The notes below the pieces were generated by a model, which searched no databases, was not told the DNA's origin, and saw only the letters and a list, made by a program, of their open reading frames with translations. Source: Gossypium raimondii (Eukaryota; Streptophyta; Magnoliopsida; Malvales; Malvaceae). Taken from it: a stretch of 64,000 nt of DNA. This document shows positions 16,848 to 29,846 of this stretch, in pieces (position 1 is the stretch's first letter; every line of letters begins with the position of its first letter). The stretch lies in NCBI RefSeq assembly GCF_025698545.1, contig NC_068567.1:3844001-3908000 (forward strand), read 5' to 3'. The translations under genes were made by a program, and so were the position numbers.

Positions 16848-17530
16848 TCACCCCCATCATTCTAGTTTCCATTTTGTTGCACACTGCAAGTATTATATAG
16901 ATGCTGCCTGTTATTGGTATCAAAATATTCTTTGTAGTAGGTCTGTTTGTCTATAATATCGTTTCATTATGCCATAAAATCCAAGACATCAGTTCACTGC
17001 CTGCAACAATAAAAGCTTAAATCATGTATGTATGTATATTATGCCATGGCATCATTAGGCTTTTACCATGTGCGGTAATAATAATCATTTTGTATGCATA
17101 TTGTTGTCCCTTATCGAATTTTTTAACTTATCGAATTTTTTAAGTGCCTGTCATATTCCAAGAGGTACTACGTATCTTTTATTCCCTTATTTGCTTTCAT
17201 ATGGTGGAAAGTCTATATTATCATTATCTTGTTTGCACTCTGCAATTGCTTATGTCTTACTTCCTCTTCAATTCACTAAAATATTTATTCAATACATATC
17301 AAACTAGGTAAGTTACATAATGCATATATGGCTGCCAATTCCATACAATATGAAACCTAAATAATAATAATAATAAAATAGTATGAGAGTTGAAGAGTTC
17401 AAATAATTAATTGAAATGTTATTTTCCTTTTGCCCCTTTTAGTGTGTGGTGCAAGGCACAACTTTGATTTTTAAACTTAAGTATTTGCAGCTTAGCAAGG
17501 ATGAAAGGTATTGAGGGTTATCCTAGTCAA

Positions 17531-17582
17531 TAATGGTCTTGTTTATTATTATTAAGGGGTAGGGCGAAGGGGAGGGGTTGTC
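17531..17582 (+). repeat. Short direct repeat flanking a MITE, left copy
   Basis: The segment 'taatggtcttgtttattatt' plus 'aaggggtagggcgaaggg' recurs in altered form at 18041-18100, so the two copies bracket the MITE at 17662-18023. Confidence 0.7.
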
Positions 17583-17661
17583 TAGATCTGAACTCAGTGC
17601 TTGATGTTAACAGGGACTTAACAAAGCAGGTTATTGGCTACTACATAAGTAGCTAGTAGAG

Positions 17662-18023
17662 GTAAAAGTATCATGGAGACCTTTGTACTAAGAATTAGAT
17701 TGCGTTTTACCTCTCTATTAAAAAATTGGACAAATTAGTCCCTATATATTAGATCAAAGAACAAACTGATCATTTCTGTTAAAAATTTCATCCATTTGTA
17801 CTGTTAAAAACTGACATGTCTTATGGAATAACCAAATAGTGGCATGTCACGTGTACCTCATGTTGATGTACAATAATCAATTTTTAACAGTAGACATGAA
17901 TGAAATTCTCAACTGAATGATCAATTTGCTCTTTGATATAAAGGACTAATTTACCTATTTTTTAAATAGAGGGGGTAAAATATAATCTGATTTTTAGTAT
18001 AAAGGTATTCATAGTACTTTTAC
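17662..18023. mobile_element. MITE of the 'GTAAAAGTA' inverted-repeat family
   Basis: It begins GTAAAAGTATCATGGAGACC and ends with the inverse, ...GTATTCATAGTACTTTTAC. The inner arms also pair ('tttaacagtagacatgaatg' against 'catccatttgtactgttaaa'), so the 362-base unit is one long imperfect hairpin. Relatives occur around 45005-46215 and 60130-61125. No clean target duplication and no coding sequence were found. Confidence 0.75.
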
Positions 18024-18040
18024 TGTTAGTAAACACGTAA

Positions 18041-18100
18041 TAATGGTATTGTTTACTATTATTATTAGTATTAAGGGGTAGGGGAAGGTGAGGGGATGTC
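18041..18100 (+). repeat. Short direct repeat flanking a MITE, right copy
   Basis: Diverged copy of 17531-17582, sharing 'taatggt.ttgttta' and 'ttaaggggtagg'. Confidence 0.7.
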
Positions 18101-19851
18101 AATAAACACTTAAGCAATGTAAGTTATTTGTCTCTACATCGGTGATTAGTCTTGTTAGTAATGCTAATAAAATAGAAGAAATTTAAGTTATGAAACATCA
18201 CAGGCACTAAAAATAGGAAAAACCAATTAATGATGGGTCTGAATGCATTTAATTTACTGAATTTGGAGTTGGGGCAGTCACTCCAGTTTTTGTTTTTTTT
18301 TCCCTACATTGAGTAAAAGAATGAATTTGTAATAAAAAAAGTGTAAAGAGGTTGGAGAATTGACAGCTGAGCTGCAAAGAACAGTGATGTAATTATACAT
18401 TTAGAGCCTTTTTGTTTAATATTACAGGGTTTCATCATTATGAACATAATTGTTTCTCAATTATGTTTGCTTGGCGTTGCCGTCTTGGTTTTTTGGTGGT
18501 GTGGTGTGTGGGTTAGGCACCCCCTTTTCTATTATATAAATATCAAAATTTAACAAATTATATTAAAGGACGTGGATCCTCATCATCATCTCAAATAGTT
18601 GGAATTCTCTGATATTTATTCTTTTTACCACTTTTAACAACCCTGCTTCATTTTATCTATCCTGATGAGATCAGATAGTGGTGAGTGGACCATTTCACCT
18701 AACTTATTCTTTGAGTTGGTGTTGGTTTTGGTGTGTTGAAATTGGGTTTTGAAATTTTTAGATCAATTCGGTTTAAAATATAATTGTTTGAATCAAAATG
18801 TTTAGATAAGGAACTGATCGGGTATTAATCTGAAGAGAGATGTTAGATCGATTGATTTATAAATCAATACGGACTGGTTGAATCGGGTTAAAAAAATCAG
18901 TTGAAATAAATTTTTTTAAATTTATTTTTTATGAATTTATTTAATTGAACCGGTGGCTTGATTAGTTTGGCCACCAATCTAATTATGAAAATCTTGTTTT
19001 GGAGTTTTTGAGTTCGGGTTATTTTAGATTCGATTCAATTTTAGATTTGTGTAATTTTCGATCGAGTCATTTTGAGTTTGGTTCATATGTGTTGGAGAGT
19101 TTATTTTTTTTTTTAGTTTAATCATTATAGATTCTTCAGATTGATCATTTTAAATTATTTGTTCAAATCATTTTAATAATTAAATCAAGATAGATGAATT
19201 CTGAATTTATATTTATCAAATTTTCAACTTCAGATCAAAATCGATAGGTGTAAATCATAAACTTGTAGTTTAGCAGATGATTGGTGCTGAGTTAGCCAAA
19301 AACGGTGTCTTAGATTCCTTTTTCTGGCATTAAATATGCAGGTCCTTGTATTGTTATATAATTAATTTTTTCCCGAGAAACAAACAAAAACAAAACAACA
19401 TATTCTCTTCTTCCTTAAACAAAAAGCGCAGTCTCACAAAGCATCAAAGTGGAGGATTTTATGGATCTACCACTGTCTTATTTATTTCTCATATTAATTA
19501 AATACTTATTTTCTGTGAATGTCAATGTCAATGGTGAAGGTGGAGGGGGTTGAACCGTATTTGTTGAGACTTCGAGGATAATGATAGGGTTGCCCCAATA
19601 CATCACTTTCCCCTAACTAATAATCCCTAACAGATTAAAGTCACCTCCACTTCATCCTTTACCTACCACTTTCATCATGCTTGAATCAGAGGCGGAGTTA
19701 GAGAGGTTCGCAGGATCCCAATCTCTCCTAAAATATTTTTTTTGAAATATTATAATTTATAAAATTTTAAATTAATAATGGTAAAATTTTATTTTTATCA
19801 TATTTATTAAAAATTATAAGGATATGAATTTTTTTAAATAATTTCATTATA

Positions 19852-19990
19852 AGCTCTGAGCATATCTGCTCTTTTTGATCCATAACTCATCTCAATTCAT
19901 AAATAAGAGGATAATGCGTTTCAATGTACTTAAACTCATTTTCTCTTACATTGAGAACAATACTTATACCAATCGAGTTAAGACTCTATC
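19852..19990 (-). mobile_element. tRNA-derived SINE copy, minus strand
   Basis: Read on the minus strand it starts AGTCTTAACTCGATTGGTAT (A-box-like), continues with 'gagtttaagtaca' in the B-box position, then 'cgcattatcctcttatttat'. It matches the copies at 21022, 22172, 41700 and 47878. The A-box and B-box spacing and the shared body are those of a pol III SINE; it resembles the plant Au type. Confidence 0.7.
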
Positions 19991-21021
19991 GACAAATATA
20001 TAAACTATTAAAATAATAAAATTATATTTTTATTATCATAAAAATATACAATCTAGCTGATGATATGAATATACAAATATAATAATAAGCGGAAATTTAT
20101 ATATTTTATATAAAAAAATATATTTCAAAGTAAAAAATGTGCCAATATTATAATTATCACTTAAGGAGTAGGAAATGGGGGGCCAATTCTCATCCCCCTG
20201 TCATCATCTTTACCTACCCTAACCACTAGAGTTTTTTTTTTTAAAGTACACTTTATACTCCAATTGAGGTTTAATTACACTCTAAGTCCTTATCTTCTTC
20301 AAACTCTTAGGAATTTAGTCTCTCGTGTAATAAATTAAACTCTGATTGATAACATTGATAATGGATTTTCGTTGAATTGAATTTGAAATTATAACAGGTT
20401 AAAATATGTCATATACTCTTTTTAAATTTGAAATTTGATACTTATACTTTTCATATTTTAAAATTTAGGTTAAATTGTTAATATTGTTAAAATTATTTTG
20501 TTAAATTCGTGTTCATTACAATGTCATTTTCTTAATTGCTACACAATGAGTTTTTAATAAAAAATAAATAGTACTAATAATTGGACTTGAAATTTGAAAA
20601 ATAAATAACTAAATTCCTAGAATTAGAACCAGAACCAGAAGAGATTAAAATTTGAAATGTTTGAAGAGCACAGGGACTTAACGCATAATTAGACCTCCAA
20701 ATGATTTTTTCCTTCCCATTTCCTCCATTGAAAAAGACACCATATTTGGGTGTTACTGTGAAGTATACATAATAATATTTTTTTGGTATCAAACATATAC
20801 AGGAGTTTGGATGTTTGTAAGTGTTCCATTTTGTGCGGTGAGTGGTGGGTTCTTTTTTCTTTCTTTTTTTTTGAGTTTTTTTATGATTCCTTAAACTTAA
20901 TTTTATCCAATAAAGAAATGTTTAACCCTACAATATCTCTTCATGCAAATTCCAACCTAACCCCTACCTTTTCCCTTTCATTTTCCTTCCATTATAATTA
21001 TATATATATTGTCGATTGAAT
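19991..21021. other. Intergenic, nothing recognised
   Basis: AT-rich sequence between two SINE copies. Short frames (for example minus strand 20574-20792) have no recognisable motif. Confidence 0.4.
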
Positions 21022-21165
21022 CATAGCTTAATTAGTATAAATATTGTTGTTAATATAGAAGAACGTAGGTTCAAGTGCGTAGAAGCGTATTATTCTCTTA
21101 TTTATGGGTTAGGGAGAGACTATGGATAATTCTAGGTATTGAGCAAAAACAAAACAGATATAATT
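21022..21165 (+). mobile_element. tRNA-derived SINE copy, plus strand
   Basis: It contains TAGCTTAATTAGTATAAATA (A-box region) and GTAGGTTCAAGTGCG (B-box), followed by 'agaagcgtattattctctta' and 'tatgggttagggagagacta'. This is the clearest of the five copies. It is not a tRNA because no acceptor stem or 3' half fits. Confidence 0.75.
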
Positions 21166-21745
21166 AGAACTTATAATGATATTATTAAAAAATACATTAT
21201 GTTAATTTTATTTAATTAAATCTTAGCTTGTTGTGTTTATTATATTATTTTTGGTAAGATCGATAGAGAATCAAACTCGAGATCTGTGTCAACTAAAGAT
21301 TTAAATTCAAATGATTTAGTCGATTATGTATTTATATTATATTTAAATATCTAATTAAGTTATTATCACGAGTCAATTAAATACTAATTCAATTGTAAAA
21401 TAATTAAAAGAATCATTCACTTAAAAATAACCAATATTATTATAAAGATGTTTTTGCTCTGTAGGACATTTTCTTAATATTATTTATAGATTTTAACAAA
21501 ATTTACTATTAATGAAATCTGATTTTATATTTTTAGGGGTTGGTCCAAAATTACTTAGCGGACGATTTTACCCTCCTAAATACCAATTTTAATTAAAAGA
21601 ACTATTCTTATTTAAATTTCCTCAAAAAAAAAGAGATAAAATATTCTTTATTTAAATCTGTAATACAGTCATACCATGTGGGCACTGCTCCAATGATTTA
21701 AGCAATGAAATTAAAACATTATTAAAATAACAGATATTTGACCTA

Positions 21746-21746
<1 letters not shown>

Positions 21747-21793
<47 letters not shown>
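21747..21793. repeat. (TTA)n microsatellite
   Basis: Uninterrupted TTA trinucleotide run of about 47 bases. Confidence 0.95.
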
Positions 21794-21843
21794 TGATATT
21801 AACATAAAATATTGCAAACTAAGAGATCCACTAATTGCTAATT

Positions 21844-21868
<25 letters not shown>
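21844..21868. repeat. (TA)n microsatellite
   Basis: TA dinucleotide run of about 25 bases. Confidence 0.95.
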
Positions 21869-21874
<6 letters not shown>

Positions 21875-22171
21875 CTTGACATGGAGGGGGGCTAAAACTC
21901 ATTTCTAATTACTATTTAATATAAATTAAATTATCTTGAAATTGTATAAAAATATATTTATATGATTATATGTAAAAAAATTATCCAATATTACAAATAT
22001 TTATTATTAAATTTCATTTATCAAATACATAGAATAATATTAAAAGATAAAATCAGTTATTATTAACTGAATTTTAATAGCTTTAACTCAAAAATATATT
22101 TTGAATAAAATTATGGAAAATATAAATTATCATGAAAGAAAAACTATTAAAATGGTGGAAAATATATTTTG

Positions 22172-22245
22172 AAGCGTATTATCTTCATTTTAAAGGTTAG
22201 AGAGGATTATAAATAGTTCTAAACATTGTATCGAGCGGATATATA
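22172..22245 (+). mobile_element. 3' part of a SINE copy
   Basis: The stretch 'aagcgtattatcttcatttt' followed by 'aaatagttctaaacattgta' matches the body of the SINE at 21022. The tRNA-like head is missing. Confidence 0.5.
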
Positions 22246-22677
22246 CTATAAAAATTGTTTTAAACAAAATGACATTATCAAATGCTTAAATTATTGGTTA
22301 TGTCCTTATAAAAAATTTATTAGTAATGTTTATAGGGTTAATTTTCTCTCGACAACCCCAAATCGTGGCTAAGATTTTGAATTGGTCCTCCAACTTTAAA
22401 TCATTTTAATTGAGTCTTTAAAAGATCAAATTTTGTATCGATTAGTCCTTTTATCAACCCAATCATCAATTCAAATATTAAATGAGACCTCAAAATGACA
22501 TTAAGTACATTTAAAACACAAAATCAAAATGTAAGCATGTATGTATTAATTACCTATGGCACATACAATTATGAATTTGATTTGTTGAAAAAAGGAAACA
22601 ATCATAAATTTTAAGAACATTGTCGATTTTAGCAAGTTAGATATAAATTATCGATGCAGAAGGTACATATATATTTT

Positions 22678-23063
22678 AAAAGGTACAATAACTTATTTGG
22701 TCCTCAAACTTTATAAAAAAATATTTTAGCCAATCATTTTAATTTTTTTGCCGTTTCTGACATTTAAACTTACTTTGGTTGTCAAATTACCCAAAATGAA
22801 AGGAAAAGTTAATGTATGTTAACTTTGCTGATGTGACATACACTTGGATTGCCACGTGGATGCTACATCAACAATTAAAAACTTTTTAAAATTTAAATTT
22901 TTTTTAAAAAAGTAAAATATATTTTTTATATTTAAAAAATAATTAATTGCTAACGTGGCATACATGTGGATGCCACATCAGCAATGTTAAAAGAAGTTAA
23001 CTTTTTCATTTATTTTAGGGTAATTTGATTGTAAAGTTGGAGGGTCCAAAAAGTCATTATGTC
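22678..23063. mobile_element. Palindromic MITE upstream of MED33A
   Basis: The arms are inverted copies. 'ttgctgatgtgacatacact' with 'gccacgtggatgctacatca' in the left arm pairs with 'gctaacgtggcatacatgtg' and 'gatgccacatcagcaatg' in the right arm, around an AT-rich loop. The outer ends are the inverse pair 'tttggtcctcaaactttata' and 'taaagttggagggtccaaaa'. It ends about 370 bases before the MED33A start codon. Confidence 0.75.
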
Positions 23064-23434
23064 TTTTGGGAATTTAATTAGAATGATTTGAAGTTAGGAC
23101 CAATGTAACGTATAAACTGTAAGGGACTCATTATGGAAATAACCCATTTAAGAAATGTCTTTATCTAAAATAACAACCACTGCCCTTCTCCATTTTTGAC
23201 TTTCTCAAATTATGCCAGATTTATTGCTCAAAATCCAAAAATAAAAGGAAAAACAAAAAAAGACAAAGTAAAATAACTTCCAAAATAATTATAAAAAAAA
23301 GGGGCCTCCATTCTTAATCCTTTTCCCTCAAACTCCATCACTCCTTTCCTCAAAACTGTGATTTTTATTATTTTTTTGCATTACAAAAATAGAAAGGAAA
23401 CAAAGGTGGCTGCTTATTGTGGAGCTTTAGACCA
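23064..23434 (+). promoter_or_regulatory. Probable MED33A promoter and 5' leader
   Basis: The 370 bases between the MITE and the start codon include a TATA-like 'aattataaaaaaaagggg' near 23287-23303, about 135 bases before the ATG. No exact site can be assigned. Confidence 0.35.
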
Positions 23435-26400
23435 ATGGAGTTTAGCTTGCAAAGCAGCAGGCTGTGGGAAGAGGTGGTGGAACAAACAAAGTTGGCAAAA
23501 GAGAAGGGTATTGATCCTTTGCTTTGGGCTTTACAAGTGTCTTCAAGTTTGGGTACCTCAGGGATTGCTTTGCCTTCAACTGAGTTGGCCCACGTGCTGG
23601 TTAACTACATTTGTTGGGATAACAATATCCCAATTCTATGGAAGTTTTTGGATAAAGCTTTGATGATGAAGATCATTCCTCCTTTGCTTGTTATTGCTCT
23701 GCTTTCACAAAGGTTGTGTATTTTTTCCTTTACTTTCTTGGGTGTTCCTGGTTTTTGAGAGGTTTTAGATTCTGGGTTTTTGTTGAAGTTGTGAGATATT
23801 TGCTGATGGATGATGAATAGTTCGATGTGTGTTAATGGTAAATTTGATTCATTTCAAGTCCCTCACTTGTCCCCCCCTTCTAGAGTTTTAATTGGATATT
23901 TCAGTTTCTTGGAGATTTAGAGAGATTTGAAAAATAATTTAAAAAATAAAAGATTTATCGTTTTATATTTCTTTAAATACAATCTGAAGATGATCTTCGT
24001 AGTAATCTATTTTCTATAGGTTTTTTTTTCTTTATTTGTGATTATGTAGCTTCCTTATTTGTTATTCAGGGTAATGAGAGATTTGATAAGAAAAGGGGAA
24101 AGGTATGATAAGTGGAGAACAAAGCATTGGTCTTAAAGTCAAATTCCATTAACTATAGTGGAAAAAGAAAAGTCAGCAACTAGAAAGTCAAATAGTTTAT
24201 TTAACTGTTCTTAAGCTTTTACTTAAATAATTTTGGATTCTAATGGCCTCTATTTTCATTCTTTTCCTTTTAGTTTTTTCAACTATTGGATGCTTGCCAT
24301 TGTGATGCCTGATTAATTAAAATGTCTAGTACTTCAAAAGAAAAGAAATACATTAGCCACTAGGAAACTCTATTGAAGCTTAGTTTTTTCTTTATATGTA
24401 TTTATTCAACTTATTTTCTTATATTTTGGATAAGGGATGTAAATTTGAGTTTCAGGTGGGCAATGCAAATAATATTGTCTTCTAATCTCAATCTGCTATT
24501 AGTTAGTGATGGAGTTCTTATGGTTCCGATGCTATCATTTTTTACATATCTAGTTCTCTCACTTTGTTGGTATATTTCTTTCTACAGAGTAATTCCGAGT
24601 CGGCGTTCCCATCCAGCTGCTTATAGGCTTTACTTGGAACTTCTTAAAAGACATGCTTTTGCATTCAAGTGTCAAATTAATGGACTTGATTACCAAGAGT
24701 GAGTTCCTCGAGTTCTTATTGCATGTATTATTTGACACACTCCTACACACACACACTCACACACAAACAATATAAAAAAAAAATCAAACATATATAAATT
24801 CAGCTAGCAAAAGATGGTATAGAGAAGAAAATAGGAAAAAATGTTTAGTTTGCAGCTTTGAATATTACATCACAGAAAAGGTCTTTGCGAATGAGTATGA
24901 GCTCTACGGTTTTTGTTATAATGTATTATTGCATATCACTTTATCTTTATCAGAACTAACTAATTTTGTTTCACGTGCATTATAATAACCAGATTCTGTC
25001 TTCAACATGATCATTGTGCTTCATTTTTAATATCTGAAGATGTGTTAGTATCATAACTAACTCCTAAGTGTTCTTTAGGCTATACTTGCTAGTTTCTTGC
25101 TAAACTACACAGAGCCTTTCATGGTTGTTCTGGTAAATCCAAAGGGTTGTTCGCTTAATTTACAAAAGCACTATTTAGATTTTGTTCTCATGACATATTT
25201 AAACTATGACATTGTGGAAAATACTTCAACCATGAATACCTTTTACTATCTCATCAACTTTGACCTTTCTAGAACATTTTAGACCATATTATAACGGCTA
25301 TCAATATTGTATTAGAACAATTAAGGCTCATTGAACCATATAGATTAAGAAAAGAAGAATAGCAGGGGCATGGCAAATGCAGAAGTAGGTTCGCTACCCA
25401 ATAACTTCATGGTATTGGCTCTTATGATTGCTTAATTTGAACAAAAAAAAAAAAGTTTCGTTATTCTATAATTTTGACGTACATGAACTCAGTTCCCAGA
25501 CGGAAATTTATATGTTAAAAGTTGTTCCAATCTATGTTAAGTGCAGATTTGACTTTACCCTAATATAACCGTGTTGGACATCGATTAGATGCCTTCAAAT
25601 CTTTAAAGATATGACTCTTGGACCTTAGTAACCAATGGGGACACTTTTGAAATATTTTATGTTCCTGTGTTGGATATTATTAAGTCCATGATGAGCTTTG
25701 ATCCTTCAAAACCATTCAAATGCTTTTGATTAAAATGACCATTTTAGATTATACCAATTATTATCAGTTTTTGTTTGTAATTTCTGTGCTTTCTCTTCAT
25801 ACAGGGTCATGGAATCAATAGATGCCACTCTTCATCTTTCCGAGATTTTTGATCTCCAAACAACGGAACCTGCCATTTTGGTGGTTGAGTTCATCTTTTC
25901 AATTGTGTGGCAGTTGTTAGATGCATCATTAGATGATGAGGGTTTGCTAGAACTTACTGAGGAAAAGGTGTCCAGATGGGCAATTAAACCTCAAGAAATG
26001 GAGATAGATGGTCATGATATGTATGATGAGAAGAATATCGTATATTGTGAGAGGTTGCAGAATTTCAATACTACAATGGCTATTGAGATAATTGGACAAT
26101 TTCTGCAAAATAAAGCGACTTCTAGGATTCTTTACCTGGCACGGCGAAACATGTATGTATCTTGTTAACTTTCACAATCCCTCTTGACTTTTATGTGTTC
26201 TTGTTTGTCCAGTTTAGTTTTCCAAGCATTGGAGCGGTAAGTTTTCTTATCTTAGTTAATCTCAAAGGAATAAACTGGATACTGTTTCCTCATTGTTTTA
26301 TCTGTAAGTGCATACATTCAACGAGGTGGGTGTGTATGCGTGCATGCTTCTGCATGTGTATCAGAGAAAGTTCTTTAATTATTTGTTTGGTAAATTTAGG

Positions 26401-29400
26401 TCAGTTATCCTTTCAGGTTCCTTTCTGCTGAGCATGTTCTTTTTGAACAAAACATAACTCTTTTTTTTGGTTTGATTATTGCTTATCAATCTTACACCAC
26501 TTGTCAGGTCCTCTCATTGGGTAAGCTTCATTCAGAGTTTGCAGCTTCTTGGGGCAAATTCAGCAGCATTGAAAAACTCGAAGGTTTTAACTTCTGAGGC
26601 TCTTCAAGAGTTGACATCAGATAGTCGCATTTTTTTGTCTAGAGAATGCAAAACAAGTTCGCGGCAAAAGTTCCATGCTGTTATGGCTTTTGGATCTCTA
26701 GCTTCTTCAGTCAGTCTATGCCCTGGAGCTAGTCGCTCTGATCTTTGGCTCCCTCTTGATATGGTATTAGAAGATGCTATGGATGGTTATCTAGTTAACA
26801 CAACAAGTGCTGTTGAAATTATAACAGGTAAAGTTGGATATCTTCTTTGGTTGAGATGGTATTTTCAGTTCAAAATGGTAGGTAGCCTGTTGTAGCAAAA
26901 CTGATATGCCAGAATGTAAACAATTAAGTTTCGTACTGTGCAGGTCTTACTAAAACTCTTCAAGCAATAAATGGCACCAACTGGCATGACACCTTTTTAG
27001 GCCTTTGGATTGCATCACTTCGGCTTGTTCAAAGGGTTAGAACTTCTTCTAATGTTCAGAAATTTTCTGCACTTTTTTCTCTGAATGGTTACTATGTTCT
27101 GAACAGAGAATCTGAAGTCTTCTTAAAGCATTCAAAATTTACGAAGACTTCTGTCCCTGTAACTTTTCAGCTCCGAAATGCCTTAAATTTTAATGCTCTT
27201 AAAAGTGTAAAAGTTTTATCTGGTATTGGTGTACTTAAATTCACAATAGTAATATCATAATTTGTTAAAAGATTTATGCTTTCAAGCCTAGAATATATAG
27301 AAGGAAAAAAGTTCTCGCTTTGCTTGACCAACTAAGTTTCTTTCTTTTTATAACAAACACTACATTCACTCTGAATCTATTGTAGGTGTATTCTTCAGTG
27401 GTATATTATTCTTTAGTTTTCAGGTATATGAAGTAGTCCGTTTGATGTATCTTACCTGTAGTTCTTAATTAACTGTTAGGAAAGAGATCCCATTGAAGGT
27501 CCAATGCCCCGGTTAGATACACGTTTGTGCATGCTACTTTCTATTATGACTCTTGTGGTTGCTGATCTTATCGAGGAGGAGGAGGGTGCGCCAACTGATG
27601 AAACAGAATATGGCTCCACTAATCACTGGAAAGAAATGAAGTTTCCCAGGAAACGTCGTGCCGATCTGGTCTCCAGCCTACAAGTACTTGGTGATTATCA
27701 AGGCTTGTTAGCTCCTCCTAAGTTTGTTGTTTCTGCAGCAAATCAGGCAGCTGCCAAAGCAATGCTGTTTGTGTCAGGAATCAATGTTGGGAGTGCATAC
27801 TTTGAGTGCGTCAATATCAAAGACATGCCTTTCAGTTGTTGTAAGTAATATCTTGTTTATTAATCGATATTGCTGACCACTTTTTGTCACAAGTTTGGAG
27901 TCTAATCCGTGCGCACATGTTTATAGGCAGTGATTAAATCCGTAGGTGGTTTCCTTTTCTGTTAGACATTGACCGGAGAAGATAAATTGGGAAGCCAAAC
28001 CTTTTGTAGGGATGGGGGTGGAAAATTCTAGGAATGGTTTCAATGTTGAAAATTTTACCAAGTTAGGTTCAGTTCTTTTAACATTAAACTTATAAAACTT
28101 GGAATTTTAAAAATATGTTCTTTTATACATTCTTGTAAGATATATAATTGGTTCAGTCGGAGGTTCCTTTTACTTTCCCAACTGATCTGCCGTAAAATTA
28201 TTACAAAACCATCTTAATTGCATTCCACTGGACCCAAACCATGGCAAAGCCCTTAGAAAGATGAGACTGAACTTATTAGTTTGGTTCAACTTCTTGCTTC
28301 ACTGGTACTTATGTTGCAATGTGCATCTGTCTGCACTATTATATGACCAGAAAAAAAAAGAAGAAAAAACATAGCAGAGTATAATCTTGTAACTTAAAAT
28401 CATCAGAAGTCAAGAAGCATTGGAGCTTCAGGGTAAAGTGATGACTGATGATTCCAAAAGGGTTCCTTAATTCTTGGGGCACTGTGTCAGCTTCTTTTTA
28501 AACACTTAAGAGAAAAGAATTAGAAGAAATAATCCTTTTCTCCCCAGAAAAAGTTGTTGCATTGGATGGATGAACATATGTGTAATGCAGTCATTTAAAG
28601 AAAATAGTCAAGAATTACCATTGGTTCTGGTTTGTGCTGCACCAGAAACCTTTAATACCTAGAACACATTTTTGAAATTTTCTGAAGTTGATTTCTACCA
28701 CCAAGTTCCTATCATGAAATTTGATCTTTATTTTTTATTATTCTTCTGGCTTTACATTTTTAGCACTTTCTAATCTTATGTTGTGAACTTGTTTGCAGCT
28801 GGAAACTTGCGCCATCTGATTATTGAGGCTTGTATTGCAAGAAATCTACTAGATACGTCAGCATATTATTGGCCAGGTTATGTGAATGGACGGATTAACC
28901 AACTACCTTATAGTGTGCCAGCTCAGGCACCTGGTTGGGCATCATTCATGAAGGGGGCCCCACTTACTTCGGTAATGAGTAATGCTCTTGTTTCAAGCCC
29001 AGCTTCCAGGTATACATATTTATCTCTCTTAAATCATGCTTTTGTTTTCATACTCTTTTTTTTTTCCCAAAAAGCTTCTATCATATGCTACTTAGTAATG
29101 GCAAGGCTTTGTAATGCTTGTTAGGTTAAAGGGAATTATCAACTTTATAGGTATCAATTCCACACACATAAAAAAGGCGACTACTACCAATGTGCAACTT
29201 CTAGTTCCCTTACTGTATATGTGAAGGTTGAGGACAGCGTTATAGTGTGCATTAGGTTGGAGGGTGTTATTAGCTTTATGTGTATGGATATTTTTATGGG
29301 GATAGATCACAAAATTACACATAAACTTTGATTCAATGTATAATGTGATACAGGAATTTTGGTTTGGTGCAATTGTGATGAAACTTAGAGTGAATATAGT

Positions 29401-29737
29401 TGTTTGTGCATGTACTGCTAGGTAGGTGATAGTGTTAGTGTTATATGAAAACTGAATCAAAATCAAAGTTTCATGCATACAATTGCAGTAAACCAAAGTC
29501 TATGTATCATATTGTGCATTGGATCGAAGTTCATATTTACAGGAAAAGTTTTATATATTACCTGTGTGAGTGATAAAATCTCAAATGTAAGAATCAATAA
29601 CAGAAGGAAAGATCTGGCATGCAAAACAATATAATAACATTAAACCGGATTCTCAAATGCAAAACTGAGTGATCTTGATACATACAAGTTTTCAAATATC
29701 TTTAGTTTTTGTTGATTTGACCTGGTCTTCAGTTATT

Positions 29738-29768
<31 letters not shown>

Positions 29769-29810
29769 TTGCTCTTTTTTGTAAATTTACCAAGGGTAAA
29801 GCAACTGAAT

Positions 29811-29846
<36 letters not shown>

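Larger units (their letters stand above)
16848..19851. other. Intergenic, no gene recognised (3' side of RNR)
   Basis: This holds the RNR 3' flank, a MITE at 17662-18023 and a ~55-bp direct repeat around it. At 18720-19260 it is built of degenerate 'ttgaatcgggtt/gagttcgggttatttt' motifs typical of plant repeats. Frames are short and unlike known proteins. Confidence 0.5.
21166..22171. other. AT-rich intergenic with microsatellites
   Basis: No gene is recognised. The stretch includes the (TTA)n and (TA)n runs listed separately. Confidence 0.4.

Noticed and set aside
21022..21165. tRNA gene
   Set aside because: A-box and B-box are present but no cloverleaf or acceptor stem can be formed, and five related copies share a non-tRNA body; it is a SINE.
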